Notes: generated by a model not told the origin, from the sequence alone. Positions 15,345 to 25,487 are shown, counted from the stretch's first letter. The stretch: 38,808 nucleotides of DNA from Clostridium sp. (GCF_017888565.1 NZ_JAGHFX010000063.1:1-38808); one strand, 5' to 3'. Made by a program: numbers and translations.

Positions 15345-16565
15345 TTAAAATAATATACCTGCTATTGTTGCAGTTAAGCATGTCGCTAATACTCCACCAA
15401 TAAGAGCCTTAAATCCTAGTTTAGCAATAGTTGCCTTTTTATCAGGAGCTAAACCACCTATACCGGCTATTTGTATTGCTATAGAACTAAAGTTAGCAAA
15501 TCCACATAATGCATATGTTAATATCATTACAGTTTTTGGCTGTAATACATTAAGAGTTATTAAATTTGAAAGCTCAGAATAAGCAACAAATTCGTTTAAT
15601 ATTATTTTTTGGCCAAGTAAACTTCCTGCTGCTGATATATCAACAGTAGGAACGCCCATAACAAAAGCTAATGGGGAGAATAACTTTCCTAGAATCCATT
15701 GAAAACTTAGTTCTGGGAATCCAAACAAGCCTCCAATTGCTCCAATTATAAAGTTAACAAGTGCTAATAACGCTATAAATGCAAGTAACATGGCAGCAAC
15801 ATTTAATGCTAATCCCAAGCCATCACTTGCGCCATTAGCGGCGGCTTCAACGATATTAGAAGCTGTATTTTCAACTGAGATATCAGTTGAGTTTTTAGTT
15901 TTACTTTCTTCTGTTTCTGGAACTAAAATTTTTGCAAGTATTAATCCAGCAGGAGCAGCCATTATGCTTGCAGCTAGTAGATGATCAGCATTTACACCCA
16001 TTGCAACATAACCTGCCATAACACCACCAGCAACAGTAGCCATTCCACCAACCATTATTGCTAAAAGCTCTGATCTAGTCATATCTTTAACAAAAGGTTT
16101 AACAAGAAGTGGTGCTTCTGTTTGGCCTAGAAAAATATTACCAACTGCGCTTAAAGTTTCAGACCCACTAGTTCCAAGTAGCTTTCCAATAAACTTAGCA
16201 ATAAATTTAACTATAAATTGCATTACTCCAAGATAGTACAGTACTCCCATTAATGATGAAAAGAATATTATTGTAGGAAGTATTTGAACAACCCATACAA
16301 ACCCTATTCCATTAGCATCTGCAAGCGGACCAAATAAAAAGTCTGTACCTTCTTTAGTAAAGTCTAATAACTTTGTTATTGCATTACTAGCACCTTCAAA
16401 AATTGTTCTACCAACTGGAACTTTTAAAATTAAAATTGCAAATACTATTTGTAATCCTAATCCAGCTATTACTAGTTTCCAATTGATTTTCTTTTTGTTT
16501 TCAGACAGCAAAAAGGCTATTCCAATTATAACTATGATTCCTATTATTCCAACAAATCTTTCCAA
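15345..16565 (-). CDS. nupC: Concentrative nucleoside transporter, NupC family
   Basis: Cation-coupled nucleoside importer (CNT family), 406 residues and about 8-10 hydrophobic helices. Family marks include GNIFLGQTEAPLLVKPFV, then MVGGMATVAGGVMAGYVAMG, and near the C-terminus ILTYALCGFANFSSIAIQIAG. The start is TTG at 16563-16565, with AAAGGAG 8 bases upstream. It lies 61 bases downstream of punA on the same strand, so import and phosphorolysis of purine nucleosides are probably co-expressed. Nucleoside preference cannot be read from sequence. Confidence 0.92.
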   Translation of the reverse strand: MERFVGIIGIIVIIGIAFLLSENKKKINWKLVIAGLGLQIVFAILILKVPVGRTIFEGASNAITKLLDFTKEGTDFLFGPLADANGIGFVWVVQILPTIIFFSSLMGVLYYLGVMQFIVKFIAKFIGKLLGTSGSETLSAVGNIFLGQTEAPLLVKPFVKDMTRSELLAIMVGGMATVAGGVMAGYVAMGVNADHLLAASIMAAPAGLILAKILVPETEESKTKNSTDISVENTASNIVEAAANGASDGLGLALNVAAMLLAFIALLALVNFIIGAIGGLFGFPELSFQWILGKLFSPLAFVMGVPTVDISAAGSLLGQKIILNEFVAYSELSNLITLNVLQPKTVMILTYALCGFANFSSIAIQIAGIGGLAPDKKATIAKLGFKALIGGVLATCLTATIAGILF

Positions 16566-16626
16566 TTTAATTTCTCCTTTGTTTATATCAATTTCTTCTT
16601 ATGTATATGATTTAATTTATTTGAAG

Positions 16627-17445
16627 TTAGATTACTTCAATTATTTTATTCATAAATGTAGTGAATTTTTCCTTAACCATATTAGAAGTTTCTACTACTT
16701 CTTCATGATTTAAAGGTTGCTCTAGTATTCCGGCAGCCATATTAGTTAAGCAAGAAATACCTAAAACCTTCATTCCAGAATGATTTGCTACGATTACTTC
16801 AGGAGCTGTAGACATACCTACTGCATCACCACCAAGTATTCTTGCCATTCTTACTTCAGCAGGTGTTTCATAAGTTGGGCCACTAAACATCATATAAACG
16901 CCCTGTTTGATATCTATATTTAAGTCCTTAGCTACGTTTAAAGCTCTGTTTATAAGTTCTGGATTATATGCATTTGACATATCTGGGAATCTAGGACCAA
17001 ATTCTTTAAGGTTGGCACCTATTAGAGGATTATCTCCAGAGAAGTTAATATGATCATTTATAAGCATTAAATCTCCAGGTTTAAAGCTTGTATTTACAGC
17101 TCCAGCAGCGTTAGTTACAATTAAATTTTTAACTCCAAGTAATTTCATTACTCTAACTGGAAAAGTAACTTCATTGTAAGAATATCCTTCATAGTAATGG
17201 AATCTTCCTTGCATTGCAACAACACATTTTCCATTTAGCATACCAACGACTAATCTTCCAGCATGACCTTCAACTGTTGATATTGGGAAGTGAGGAAGTT
17301 CTTCATAAGGGTAAAATTCAGGGTTTTCTATAGAATCAGCTAATGAACCTAATCCTGAACCTAAAATTAAACCAATTTCTGGTTTGTATTTAGATTTTTC
17401 CATTATAAAATCTGCAGCATTTTTAATCTTATTTGATAAATCCAT
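16627..17445 (-). CDS. punA: Purine nucleoside phosphorylase (trimeric PNP-I type)
   Basis: Splits purine ribonucleosides and deoxynucleosides with phosphate into free base and (deoxy)ribose-1-phosphate. It has 272 residues, as expected for the trimeric inosine/guanosine-type enzyme. Phosphate and sugar contacts appear as Ser30 in ILGSGLG, His61 in EGHAGR, RFHYYEGY at 81-88 and TNAAGAV at 111-117. GPTYETPAEVRM and CLTNMAAG carry the Glu and Asn of the base-binding site. GAGGTG lies just before the ATG. It is the first gene of a two-gene unit with nupC. Confidence 0.93.
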   Translation of the reverse strand: MDLSNKIKNAADFIMEKSKYKPEIGLILGSGLGSLADSIENPEFYPYEELPHFPISTVEGHAGRLVVGMLNGKCVVAMQGRFHYYEGYSYNEVTFPVRVMKLLGVKNLIVTNAAGAVNTSFKPGDLMLINDHINFSGDNPLIGANLKEFGPRFPDMSNAYNPELINRALNVAKDLNIDIKQGVYMMFSGPTYETPAEVRMARILGGDAVGMSTAPEVIVANHSGMKVLGISCLTNMAAGILEQPLNHEEVVETSNMVKEKFTTFMNKIIEVI

Positions 17446-17499
17446 AAAATCACCTCTATTTTAATATTTGTACTATATAAAATTTTAAACAATAAAAAA

Positions 17500-17529
17500 A
17501 TTATAGAATAGTACTTATGGTCTTGTAAA
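17500..17529 (-). promoter_or_regulatory. Predicted promoter of punA-nupC
   Basis: On the minus strand TTTACA (17524-17529) is followed after 18 bases by a perfect TATAAT (17500-17505). The start would be about 50 bases before punA. No purine riboswitch is apparent in that leader. Confidence 0.6.
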
Positions 17530-17611
17530 TTATAAATTAAACTTGTTTAAAAATAAACATAAAAATCAAATGATATCAATATTATTAGTGTATTAGTCAA
17601 AAGATGGCAAA

Positions 17612-17670
17612 AAGAAAACTATAAGAAGTAGATTTATATGGGAAAATCATATAAGTCTACTTCTTATAGT
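17612..17670 (-). terminator. Terminator of murC
   Basis: A 23-base stem (17618-17640 with 17648-17670) contains one G-U pair and a 7-base loop. Read on the minus strand, TTTTCTTTTT follows it, 45 bases after the murC stop. The plus strand lacks a T-run. Confidence 0.8.
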
Positions 17671-17714
17671 ATTTGCTAATAAAACAATAATATAAGTTAA
17701 AATTTAAATGATAA

Positions 17715-19088
17715 TTATTTTAATATTATATCGGCAATTTTTACTACATCTCCAGCACCGATGGTTAAAATAATATCGTCATCAGAAACTATATTCTTTA
17801 AATAATTTGCAGCCTCTTCATGGCTATGAATATTAGTACATTTAATACCTTTAGCTCTTATTGCATCTCCAAGTTGTTCTGAATTTACTATACCAGTATC
17901 TTTTTCTCTTGCGGCATATATATCCATAAGTAATAGTTCGTCTACATCTGAGAAGCATTCAGTAAATTCCTTAAACAAAGTTTTGGTTCTTGTATAAGTA
18001 TGCGGTTGGAATACAGCATAAATATTCTTATGAGGTATTATTGATGCAGTGTCTAGAGTAGCTTTAATTTCAACAGGGTGATGAGCATAATCATCAATTA
18101 CTGTAGCACCATTAAATTCCCCTTTATATTCAAATCTTTTATGTGCGCCTTTACATTCTCCTAATCCTTCTATTATTGAATTATAAGGTATATTAAATAT
18201 TAATCCGACACAAATAGTTGATAAGGCATTTAATATATTGTGTTTACCAGTAGTATTTAAAGTTACATTAAATAATTCATTATTATCTTTACATACAGTA
18301 AAGCTTGCACAGCCCTTATTATTAAAAGATATATTTGTAGCTCTTATATCGCCTTTGTTTATGCCGTAGCTAATTGTATTACATTTAGCTTTGCTTAATA
18401 TTTCATTTACATTTTCATCTTCACAATAACCTATTAAATATCCATCACTTGGGATTATATTTGAGAACTTTTCGAAAGTTTCCTTTATATGATTTAAATC
18501 CCTATAATAATCTAAATGATCTGCATCTATATTCAAAATTACTCCTATATAAGGATAGAATTTTAAAAATGATTCTTTATATTCACAAGCTTCTGTTAAA
18601 AAGTATTCACTATTTCCTATTTTGAAGTTACCATCAATTACGTCTAATTCACCACCTACTAATATTGTAGGGTCTAAGTTAGCTTTTAAAGTAACATGTG
18701 AAAGCATTGATGTACAAGTGGTTTTGCCATGTGTACCTGCTACAGCAACATTGTATTTATGGCCTTTCATTATTAAGCCTAAAAATTCAGCTCTATCCAT
18801 AAGAGTGATATTTTTATCCTTAGCCTCAATTATTTCTGGATTATCTGATGGAATAGCAGCTGTATAAACTACTAAGTCAACATCTTTTAAGTTGTTTTTA
18901 TCATGACCTATGTAAATTTCAGCACCTTCAGATTTTAATTTATTAGTAATTTCAGATTCTTTAGAATCAGAACCGGATACCTTAAACCCCTTTGTTAGTA
19001 AAACAGCAGCAAGACCGCTCATACTGATTCCGCCAATACCTATAAAATGAACCTTCTTATTTATATCTTTGCTTAAATCAAAAGACAA
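17715..19088 (-). CDS. murC: UDP-N-acetylmuramate--L-alanine ligase
   Basis: Adds L-alanine to UDP-N-acetylmuramate with ATP, the first amino-acid step of peptidoglycan precursor synthesis in the cytoplasm. With the start chosen here it has 457 residues, the family's usual size. The UMP-binding loop [12 protein letters not shown] is at 14-25, the ATP-binding loop AGTHGKTT at 117-124, and the C-terminal domain has DDYAHHP and [10 protein letters not shown] prefer TTG 19086-19088 because AAAGGGG lies 8 bases upstream and the protein then begins MSFDLSKD, as in clostridial homologues. A GTG at 19148 would add 20 unlikely residues. It is transcribed alone, divergent from purR. Confidence 0.93.
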   Translation of the reverse strand: MSFDLSKDINKKVHFIGIGGISMSGLAAVLLTKGFKVSGSDSKESEITNKLKSEGAEIYIGHDKNNLKDVDLVVYTAAIPSDNPEIIEAKDKNITLMDRAEFLGLIMKGHKYNVAVAGTHGKTTCTSMLSHVTLKANLDPTILVGGELDVIDGNFKIGNSEYFLTEACEYKESFLKFYPYIGVILNIDADHLDYYRDLNHIKETFEKFSNIIPSDGYLIGYCEDENVNEILSKAKCNTISYGINKGDIRATNISFNNKGCASFTVCKDNNELFNVTLNTTGKHNILNALSTICVGLIFNIPYNSIIEGLGECKGAHKRFEYKGEFNGATVIDDYAHHPVEIKATLDTASIIPHKNIYAVFQPHTYTRTKTLFKEFTECFSDVDELLLMDIYAAREKDTGIVNSEQLGDAIRAKGIKCTNIHSHEEAANYLKNIVSDDDIILTIGAGDVVKIADIILK

Positions 19089-19274
19089 AAAATCAACCCC
19101 TTTATTATTAAGAATTCTTTTATAAAAATTACTGTAAATAGTTTTCACTTTATAATTATATACAAATTTAAGGAAATGAACACATAAAAAAAGCTTTATA
19201 TTGAATAAATTGATAAAATTTTATTAAAAAAGTAATAATTATAAGTTAAATAGAAGATAACTGATTAAAATCTA

Positions 19275-19303
19275 TTGATATTGAGAAAAATATAGAATAA
19301 AAT
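19275..19303 (+). promoter_or_regulatory. Predicted promoter of purR
   Basis: TTGATA (19275-19280) and TAAAAT (19298-19303) are spaced by 17 bases. The start would be near 19310, about 60 bases before the TTG start codon. The 280-base murC-purR gap otherwise holds only AT-rich DNA and a TATAAT word for murC on the minus strand. Confidence 0.45.
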
Positions 19304-19331
19304 ATGAATATTAGACGCTTAAAACTAACGA

Positions 19332-19344
19332 ATAATTCGGAAAA
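19332..19344 (-). promoter_or_regulatory. Weak candidate PurBox in the purR leader
   Basis: On the minus strand TTTTCCGAATTAT matches the Bacillus PurBox consensus AWWWCCGAACWWT at 11 of 13 positions. A second CGAA lies on the plus strand at 19329-19332, but far closer than the spacing of known PurBox pairs. Autoregulation is therefore only a suggestion. Confidence 0.25.
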
Positions 19345-19368
19345 TATTAAAATTGTAGGTGATATATT

Positions 19369-20187
19369 TTGGAAAAACTAAGTAGAAATAGCAGAGTAGT
19401 GGCCATTACAAAAATTTTAACTGAAAATCCAAATAAGGTTATAGGATTAAACAGATTTTCAGATTTATTAAATGCAGCAAAATCAACTATCAGTGAAGAT
19501 ATAGTAATAGTAAGAGAGATTTTAGAAAAGTTAGAAATGGGAAAAGTTGAAACAATAGCAGGAGCAGCAGGGGGAATAAAATACATTCCTGGAATAGAAA
19601 ATGAAAGTAGAAAAAAGTTTGCTGAAGATCTGTGTGAAATGTTGAGAGATGAAAGTAGAATTGTTCCAGGAAATTTTATATACATGACAGATTTAATGTA
19701 TAATCCTCAAATTATAAGTAAAGCTGGAGTTATATTATCGTCAGTCTTCTATAATAATGATGTAGATTATGTCGTAACTGTTGAAACTAAGGGAATTCCA
19801 CTTGCTTATGAAGTTGCAAGAAATTTAGGAATTCCACTAGTTATAATAAGAAGAGATAACAAAGTAACAGAAGGATCGACTGTTACAATAAATTATGTGT
19901 CAGGTACTAGCGGAAGAATTCAGCAGATGTCACTTTCAAAGAAATCAATGAAAACGAAAAGTAAATGTATATTTATAGATGATTTCTTAAGAGGTGGTGG
20001 TACTGCACAAGGAATAAAGGATTTATTAAAGGAATTTGAAAGTGAATTAATAGGAATTGGAGTGTTAGTAGATAACATAGGAGTAGCTCAAAAAAGAGTT
20101 GATGATTATATATCTATAGTAGAATTAAGACACCTAGGTGAATCAAAAGATTTAGAAGTTAAGCCTTCAAATTTGATAAATAATTAA
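19369..20187 (+). CDS. purR: PurR, purine operon repressor
   Basis: Regulator of purine synthesis and transport genes that responds to PRPP, 272 residues. The N-terminal winged helix domain (about 1-75) has IGLNRFSDLLNAAKSTISED as its recognition region. The rest is a phosphoribosyltransferase-like fold with a PRPP-binding motif at 200-215 (IFIDDFLRGGGTAQG). This fold has no transferase activity in PurR. The start is TTG at 19369, with AGGTGAT 8 bases upstream. It heads the conserved purR-spoVG-glmU-prs order, next to prs, which makes its effector PRPP. Confidence 0.93.
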   Translation: MEKLSRNSRVVAITKILTENPNKVIGLNRFSDLLNAAKSTISEDIVIVREILEKLEMGKVETIAGAAGGIKYIPGIENESRKKFAEDLCEMLRDESRIVPGNFIYMTDLMYNPQIISKAGVILSSVFYNNDVDYVVTVETKGIPLAYEVARNLGIPLVIIRRDNKVTEGSTVTINYVSGTSGRIQQMSLSKKSMKTKSKCIFIDDFLRGGGTAQGIKDLLKEFESELIGIGVLVDNIGVAQKRVDDYISIVELRHLGESKDLEVKPSNLINN

Positions 20188-20253
20188 AAAAACTTCGATC
20201 AAGCTACACAAAAGTGTAAAAATTTAAAAAATTTAAAAAATTTTTAAATAAAA

Positions 20254-20282
20254 GAAGGATTTTTATACTTTTTATAGAATTT
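20254..20282 (+). promoter_or_regulatory. Predicted sigma-H promoter of spoVG
   Basis: GAAGGATTT (20254-20262) and ATAGAATTT (20274-20282), separated by 11 bases, match the sigma-H consensus RNAGGAWWW and RNNGAATWW at every fixed position. In Bacillus subtilis spoVG is a classical sigma-H target, so both sequence and context agree. The start would be about 25 bases before the GGAGGTG site. Confidence 0.75.
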
Positions 20283-20314
20283 TATATCTATCAGAGCAAC
20301 GGAGGTGTGGTGCG

Positions 20315-20599
20315 ATGACAATAACTGATGTAAGAATCAGAAAAATAGCTTCTGATGGAAAGATGAAAGCTATAGTTTCTGTTACATTTGACAACGAATT
20401 TGTAGTTCATGACATCAAGGTAATCGAAGGACAAAATGGATTATTTATAGCTATGCCAAGTAGAAAGACACCAGATGGAGAGTTTAAGGATATAGCACAT
20501 CCTATTAACACAGACACTAGAGAAAAGATTCAGAATTCAATACTTGAAGCTTATGAAAAAGCTAAGCTTGAAGAAGATTCTGAGGAAGTAGTTGGCTAA
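20315..20599 (+). CDS. spoVG: SpoVG, RNA/DNA-binding regulator
   Basis: Small regulator of 94 residues needed for normal sporulation septation in Bacillus; homologues bind nucleic acids and affect many genes. The conserved opening is [20 protein letters not shown], followed by [20 protein letters not shown] and [15 protein letters not shown]. The acidic tail after residue 80 is usual. GGAGGTG lies 9 bases before ATG 20315. A strong palindromic terminator follows, so it is probably its own unit with a sigma-H-type promoter. Confidence 0.95.
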   Translation: MTITDVRIRKIASDGKMKAIVSVTFDNEFVVHDIKVIEGQNGLFIAMPSRKTPDGEFKDIAHPINTDTREKIQNSILEAYEKAKLEEDSEEVVG

Positions 20600-20610
20600 A
20601 TTATGGTATA

Positions 20611-20640
20611 AAAATAAAAGGGATATCCCTTTTATTTTTT
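20611..20640 (+). terminator. Terminator of spoVG
   Basis: A 12-base perfect stem, AAAATAAAAGGG with CCCTTTTATTTT, encloses a 4-base loop, and further T follow. It starts 12 bases after the stop codon. Confidence 0.85.
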
Positions 20641-20728
20641 TGTAATTTTTTACTGTGCTAATTATATGAAGTTACCTTAATTTTGAAAAAGTGTAGTGGT
20701 AGTAGGAACATATGAAAGGATAAATAGG

Positions 20729-20757
20729 TTGAAATACTCTTTCTAATACAATATAAT
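20729..20757 (+). promoter_or_regulatory. Predicted sigma-A promoter of glmU-prs
   Basis: TTGAAA (20729-20734) and a perfect TATAAT (20752-20757) are spaced by 17 bases. The start would be about 70 bases before glmU. Confidence 0.7.
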
Positions 20758-20832
20758 AGAATGAGATGTTTACGAACGTTTTTTTAATTAATTATAAATT
20801 TGTCCTTAACATTTTATAGAGAGGTGTTTTTT

Positions 20833-22203
20833 ATGTATAAATGTGCATTAATTTTAGCAGCTGGACAAGGAACTAGAATAAAATCTGATTTACCAAAGGT
20901 TTTACATAAAGTATGTGGTAAAGAGATGGTTAATCATGTTATAGATACTATGAGAAAGGCTAATATAGAGGATATAAATGTTATCATTGGAAAAGGAGCT
21001 GATCTTGTAAAAGAAAAAACTTCTTCTAGAAATGTGAGCTATTCACTACAAGAAGAACAATTAGGTACAGGTCATGCTGTAAAATGTGCCATTGATTTTT
21101 TAAGAGGAAAAAAAGGTGTTGTAGGAGTATTTTGTGGTGATGCACCTTTAATAAAGGCTGAAACAGTTGATAATTTATTTAAAACACATATAGAAAATAA
21201 TAATAGTGCAACATTATTAAGTTCAATTGTTGAAGATCCAAATGGATATGGAAGAATCATAAGAGAAAATGATGAAGTTTTAAAAATAGTTGAGCATAAA
21301 GATTGTACTGAAGATGAACTAAAGGTAAATGAAATGAATGCAGCAATATATTGCTTTGATATAGAAATGCTTTTAAATTCATTAGATAAATTATCTAATA
21401 ATAATAATCAAGGCGAATATTATTTAACAGATGTTATTGGAATATTAAAAGAAGAGGGAAAAAAAGTAGGAGCAGTTATAATTGATTATGAAGAAACAAT
21501 AGGTGTTAATTCAAGAATGCAATTATCAGAAGCAGAAGGAATATTAAGAAATAGAATTAATTCAAGACATATGGTGAATGGTGTAACATTAATAGATCCT
21601 AATACTACGTACATAGGCGATGATGTAGAAATAGGAAGAGATACAATAATATATCCAGGTAATGTTTTAGAAGGAAATACTAAAATTGGAGAAGGTGTTA
21701 CATTATATCCAAACTCAAGAATATCAAATAGTATAATATTAAATAATGTAGAAATTCAATCTTCAGTTATTATTGATAGCCAAATTGGTGAAAAGACTAC
21801 TGTTGGGCCATTTGCATATATAAGACCAGAATCTGTAATTGGCTCTGGAGCTAGAATAGGAGATTTTGTAGAAATTAAAAAATCAACTATAGGAAATAAT
21901 ACTAAAGTATCACATTTAACATATATAGGTGATGCATCTGTAGGTGAAAATTGTAATTTTGGCTGTGGAACAGTAGTTGTTAATTATGATGGACAAAATA
22001 AACATAAAACTACAATTGGGAACAATAGCTTTATAGGTTGCAATACTAATTTAGTATCCCCAGTTAATGTAGAAGATAACACATATATCGCTGCAGGATC
22101 AACAATTACTAATGATGTAAAAGAAGGAGAGCTTGCAGTAGCAAGAGCAAAACAAAGGAATATCGAAGGTTGGGTGACTAAAAAAGGTCTTACTAACAAA
22201 TAG
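20833..22203 (+). CDS. glmU: Bifunctional GlmU: GlcN-1-P acetyltransferase and UDP-GlcNAc pyrophosphorylase
   Basis: Makes UDP-N-acetylglucosamine for peptidoglycan and other glycans in two steps, 456 residues. The N-terminal uridyltransferase domain (about 1-230) opens with [10 protein letters not shown] and KVLHKV and includes [10 protein letters not shown] and NEMNAAIYC. The C-terminal half is a left-handed beta-helix of hexapeptide repeats with [16 protein letters not shown] and the acetyl-CoA-site segment [15 protein letters not shown] start at ATG 20833 because AGAGGTG lies 7 bases upstream; the frame continues upstream but without a site. prs follows after 49 bases, the conserved gene pair. 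Confidence 0.96.
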   Translation: MYKCALILAAGQGTRIKSDLPKVLHKVCGKEMVNHVIDTMRKANIEDINVIIGKGADLVKEKTSSRNVSYSLQEEQLGTGHAVKCAIDFLRGKKGVVGVFCGDAPLIKAETVDNLFKTHIENNNSATLLSSIVEDPNGYGRIIRENDEVLKIVEHKDCTEDELKVNEMNAAIYCFDIEMLLNSLDKLSNNNNQGEYYLTDVIGILKEEGKKVGAVIIDYEETIGVNSRMQLSEAEGILRNRINSRHMVNGVTLIDPNTTYIGDDVEIGRDTIIYPGNVLEGNTKIGEGVTLYPNSRISNSIILNNVEIQSSVIIDSQIGEKTTVGPFAYIRPESVIGSGARIGDFVEIKKSTIGNNTKVSHLTYIGDASVGENCNFGCGTVVVNYDGQNKHKTTIGNNSFIGCNTNLVSPVNVEDNTYIAAGSTITNDVKEGELAVARAKQRNIEGWVTKKGLTNK

Positions 22204-22252
22204 TTATTTAGATAAACAAAAGTGTCAAAAATTTTAAGGAGGTCTTCACACA

Positions 22253-23212
22253 ATGATAACCCATGGAAAAAATATTAAAATATTTACTGGAAACTCACAT
22301 CCGGAATTAGCAAAAGAAATTGCTGACATTTTAGGATTGCCGCTTGGTAAAGCTAAGGTTTCAACTTTTAGTGATGGAGAAATATCAGTTGATATAGCGG
22401 AAACTGTAAGAGGAACAGATGTATTTTTAGTTCAATCAACTAGTTCACCTGTTAACAATAATTTAATGGAACTTTTAATAATGATTGATGCATTTAAAAG
22501 AGCTTCAGCAGGTAGAATTACAGTTGTTATGCCATACTATGGATATGCAAGACAAGATAGAAAAGCTAAATCAAGAGATCCAATAACAGCTAAATTAGTT
22601 GCAGATCTTTTAACTGCAGCAGGTGCACATAGAGTATTAACTATGGATTTACATGCAGCACAAATTCAAGGATATTTCAATATACCAGTTGACCATTTAT
22701 TAGGTTCACCAATATTAGCTAAGTACTTTGTGGAAAACGGCTTTGATGATAGAGATGATGTTGTAGTTGTTTCACCTGATTTAGGAAGTGTTACTAGAGC
22801 AAGAAAGTTTGCTGATAGACTACATGCACCGATAGCAATTATAGATAAGAGAAGACCGAAGGCAAATGTATCAGAAATTATGAATATAATAGGCGATGTT
22901 GAAGGCAAAAAATGCATATTAATAGATGATATGATAGATACTGCAGGAACTATAGCAAATGCAGCGAATGCACTAAAAGATTTAGGAGCTAAAAATGTAT
23001 ATGCATGTTGTACTCATGGAGTTTTATCAGGGCCTGCTTTTGAAAGAATAAATAACTCTGCTATAGAAGAATTAGTAATGTTAAATACAATTAAGTTACC
23101 TGAAAAAGATGATTTAGTGAAGTTTAAATCATTATCAGTAGCACCGTTATTTGCAGAAGCAATAAAAAGAATATATGATGATGAACCAATAAGTAAGTTA
23201 TTTGAAGTTTAA
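22253..23212 (+). CDS. prs: Ribose-phosphate pyrophosphokinase
   Basis: Makes PRPP from ribose-5-phosphate and ATP, supplying purine, pyrimidine, histidine, tryptophan and NAD synthesis. It has 319 residues. Class I signatures are present: [28 protein letters not shown], the metal-binding [11 protein letters not shown], and the PRPP-binding motif [13 protein letters not shown] at 221-233. AAGGAGG precedes ATG 22253. The product is the effector of PurR, encoded three genes upstream. A hairpin follows the gene. Confidence 0.97.
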   Translation: MITHGKNIKIFTGNSHPELAKEIADILGLPLGKAKVSTFSDGEISVDIAETVRGTDVFLVQSTSSPVNNNLMELLIMIDAFKRASAGRITVVMPYYGYARQDRKAKSRDPITAKLVADLLTAAGAHRVLTMDLHAAQIQGYFNIPVDHLLGSPILAKYFVENGFDDRDDVVVVSPDLGSVTRARKFADRLHAPIAIIDKRRPKANVSEIMNIIGDVEGKKCILIDDMIDTAGTIANAANALKDLGAKNVYACCTHGVLSGPAFERINNSAIEELVMLNTIKLPEKDDLVKFKSLSVAPLFAEAIKRIYDDEPISKLFEV

Positions 23213-23229
23213 TACATAATAGGATAAAA

Positions 23230-23265
23230 GGCCTCTAAAAAGCACAAACTTTTTAGAGGTCTATT
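23230..23265 (+). terminator. Hairpin terminator of prs
   Basis: GGCCTCTAAAAAG (23230-23242) pairs with CTTTTTAGAGGTC (23249-23261) with one G-U pair and a 6-base loop. The following T-run is poor (TATTAATT), so termination may be incomplete. Confidence 0.65.
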
Positions 23266-23379
23266 AATTATGTAAATAATTAATAATTTGTAACAATTAT
23301 TAATTATTATTTATAATTAATATAAAAATTTTTATAAAAGATATAAATGAATTATAATAATCATAAGGATGGTGTTATT

Positions 23380-24066
23380 ATGGATAGTAAATTAGGTAAA
23401 GTATTAATTGTAGATGATGATGAAAATATATGCGAAGTAATAAATATGTATTTAATAAGTGCGGGATATGAAACTAGAAGATGCCATAATGGAAGAGAAG
23501 CTTGTATTATTTTTGGGGAGTTTAAACCAGATTTAGTACTTTTAGATATTATGTTGCCTAGAGTAGATGGTATAGAAGTTTTAAAGTGGATTAGAAAATC
23601 AAGTGAAATTCCAGTGATTATGCTGACAGCAAAAGGAGATACATTTGATAAGGTTTTAGCCTTAGAACTAGGTGCCGATGATTATATAGTAAAGCCATTT
23701 GAGCCAAAAGAGCTTTTAGCGAGAGTAAAAGCTGTTATGAGAAGATATAACTATGATGAAAAGAATACTGAAATAATAAATTATTCAGATTTAGTTATAG
23801 ATGCAAATTCTTATGATGTTGTTTATAAGGGTGTTGAAATAAAAATGCCCCCTAAAGAGTTTGATTTGCTTCATTATTTAGCTAGTAATAAAAATAAGGT
23901 CTTTACAAGAGAACAATTGCTTTGTGAAGTATGGGGATATGATTATCCAGGAGATTCTAGAACAGTTGATGTTCATATTAAGAGATTAAGAGAAAAAATA
24001 AGTGGTGGGGAAAACTGGCAGATAGAAACTGTTTGGGGTGTTGGATATAAATTTGAGGTGAAATAA
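23380..24066 (+). CDS. OmpR/PhoB-family response regulator
   Basis: DNA-binding output half of a two-component system, 228 residues. The receiver domain (about 6-118) has Asp12-Asp14 and the phosphorylation site Asp56 in LLDIMLP, with Thr83 and Lys105 in IVKPFEP. A winged-helix domain (about 130-228) ends with VDVHIKRLREK and WGVGYKFE. I start at ATG 23380, since AAGGATGGTG is upstream; an earlier ATG at 23347 lacks a site. Its TAA overlaps the kinase ATG by one base, so the pair is translationally coupled. Targets are unknown, though the HtrA-like gene downstream is an obvious candidate. Confidence 0.9.
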   Translation: MDSKLGKVLIVDDDENICEVINMYLISAGYETRRCHNGREACIIFGEFKPDLVLLDIMLPRVDGIEVLKWIRKSSEIPVIMLTAKGDTFDKVLALELGADDYIVKPFEPKELLARVKAVMRRYNYDEKNTEIINYSDLVIDANSYDVVYKGVEIKMPPKEFDLLHYLASNKNKVFTREQLLCEVWGYDYPGDSRTVDVHIKRLREKISGGENWQIETVWGVGYKFEVK

Positions 24067-25487
24067 TGAAAAAGAAAAGTGTAATATATAAAATTTTAGT
24101 TACCTTTTCATCTATAACATCAATAGTATTAATATTGATAGGAATGATCTTATCAGCTTGGATTAATAGAGAATATTCAATTCTAAAGTCTGAACGTATA
24201 ATTAAATACATGGAGATAATTCAAGGTGCTACAGAAGAATTTTTAAATGAAAATAGTGAAACTGGGTATGAGGACTTAAAAAATACAATGGCTATAATTA
24301 AAGCTTCTGTTGAGATGAACTCTATAATTTTAGATAATCAAGGTTATGTATATGCCGTATCTGATGAGAGCCTTGAACATTTAATGTATAGCAAAATAGA
24401 CATACCCAATTCAGATTTTAAAATATTAAAATCTGGTCAAATGTTAGAAAGAAATTTTTTTGATAAATCAAATAAAAAAATTAAGTTTTATTCAACTCCA
24501 TTATTTAATGGAGAGAGCTTTAATGGCAATATAATAGTTTTTGGGACTCTTGAAGATACTAGTTCTTCAAAGAAATTATATGGCGTGATATGGATATCTG
24601 TATTGGGAGCTGTTGTTTTATCAAGTGTAATTGCATACTATTTTTCTCGAAAAATATTAATAAATCCTTTATCTGAAATTAATAGTGTAGCTAAGAAATT
24701 AGCAAAGGGTGAGGTTGAGAAGCGGGTTTATATAGATTCAGATGATGAAATAGGCGAATTAGCAAATTCATTCAATGTTATGGCAGAATCTTTAGAGAAG
24801 GTAGATAATGTAAGACGGGAATTTATATCAAATGTATCTCATGAATTAAGATCTCCAATAACATCAATTAAAGGTTTTATAACAGGAATTATTGATGGGG
24901 TTATTCCTAAGGATAAAGAAAACTATTATTTAAATATAGTAAATGATGAAGTTTGTAGACTATCCAGGCTTGTAAATGACTTATTGGATATATCAACTAT
25001 GGAATCGGGAAAATTTAAGCTAAAAGTGGCTAAGTTAGATATAAATGAAATTATAACTTTATGTACATTAAATTTAGAAGGAAAGATAAATGAGAAAAAA
25101 ATTAGAGTTGAAGTTATATTTAATGATAGCCATGAGTACTGTATAGGCGATAGGGACAGGATAATACAAGTTATAACTAATCTTCTTGAAAACGCTATAA
25201 AGTATGGCTATGAAGGTGGAAGAATACAAGTAGAAACATATGCAAAGGGTGAGATTGTATATGTTAGTATATTTAATAGTGGTCCCAATATTCCAAAAGA
25301 GGATGTTAATAAGATTTGGGAAAGGTTTTATAAGATGGATAAGGCTAGAACTAATAAAATAAGTACAGGACTTGGGTTATCAATAGTTAGATTAATATTA
25401 TCTCAACATAATCAGGATATTTGGGTTAATAATATAGAAGGAAAAGGCGTTAAATTTACTTTTACACTTAAAAGATCAATTAAATAG
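24066..25487 (+). CDS. Membrane sensor histidine kinase
   Basis: Sensor partner of the preceding regulator, 473 residues. Two membrane helices (about 10-31 and 172-193) flank an extracellular sensor region of about 140 residues that looks PAS/Cache-like. A HAMP linker (194-246) follows. The phosphoacceptor is His259 in NVSHELRSPITSIKGF. The ATPase domain has the N-box NLLENAIKYG, GPNIPKED and the G2-like STGLGLSIV. The signal is unknown. The pair sits where Bacillus has ctc between prs and pth. The HtrA-like gene follows after 25 bases, so the three probably form an operon. Confidence 0.9.
   Translation: MKKKSVIYKILVTFSSITSIVLILIGMILSAWINREYSILKSERIIKYMEIIQGATEEFLNENSETGYEDLKNTMAIIKASVEMNSIILDNQGYVYAVSDESLEHLMYSKIDIPNSDFKILKSGQMLERNFFDKSNKKIKFYSTPLFNGESFNGNIIVFGTLEDTSSSKKLYGVIWISVLGAVVLSSVIAYYFSRKILINPLSEINSVAKKLAKGEVEKRVYIDSDDEIGELANSFNVMAESLEKVDNVRREFISNVSHELRSPITSIKGFITGIIDGVIPKDKENYYLNIVNDEVCRLSRLVNDLLDISTMESGKFKLKVAKLDINEIITLCTLNLEGKINEKKIRVEVIFNDSHEYCIGDRDRIIQVITNLLENAIKYGYEGGRIQVETYAKGEIVYVSIFNSGPNIPKEDVNKIWERFYKMDKARTNKISTGLGLSIVRLILSQHNQDIWVNNIEGKGVKFTFTLKRSIK

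Noticed and set aside
17446..17714. A purine riboswitch ahead of punA-nupC.
   Set aside because: The predicted leader is only about 50 bases and lacks the conserved loops and three-way junction; the hairpin in this gap belongs to murC.
19347..19685. A 112-codon minus-strand frame.
   Set aside because: It covers the start of purR in antisense, has no ribosome site and no family resemblance.
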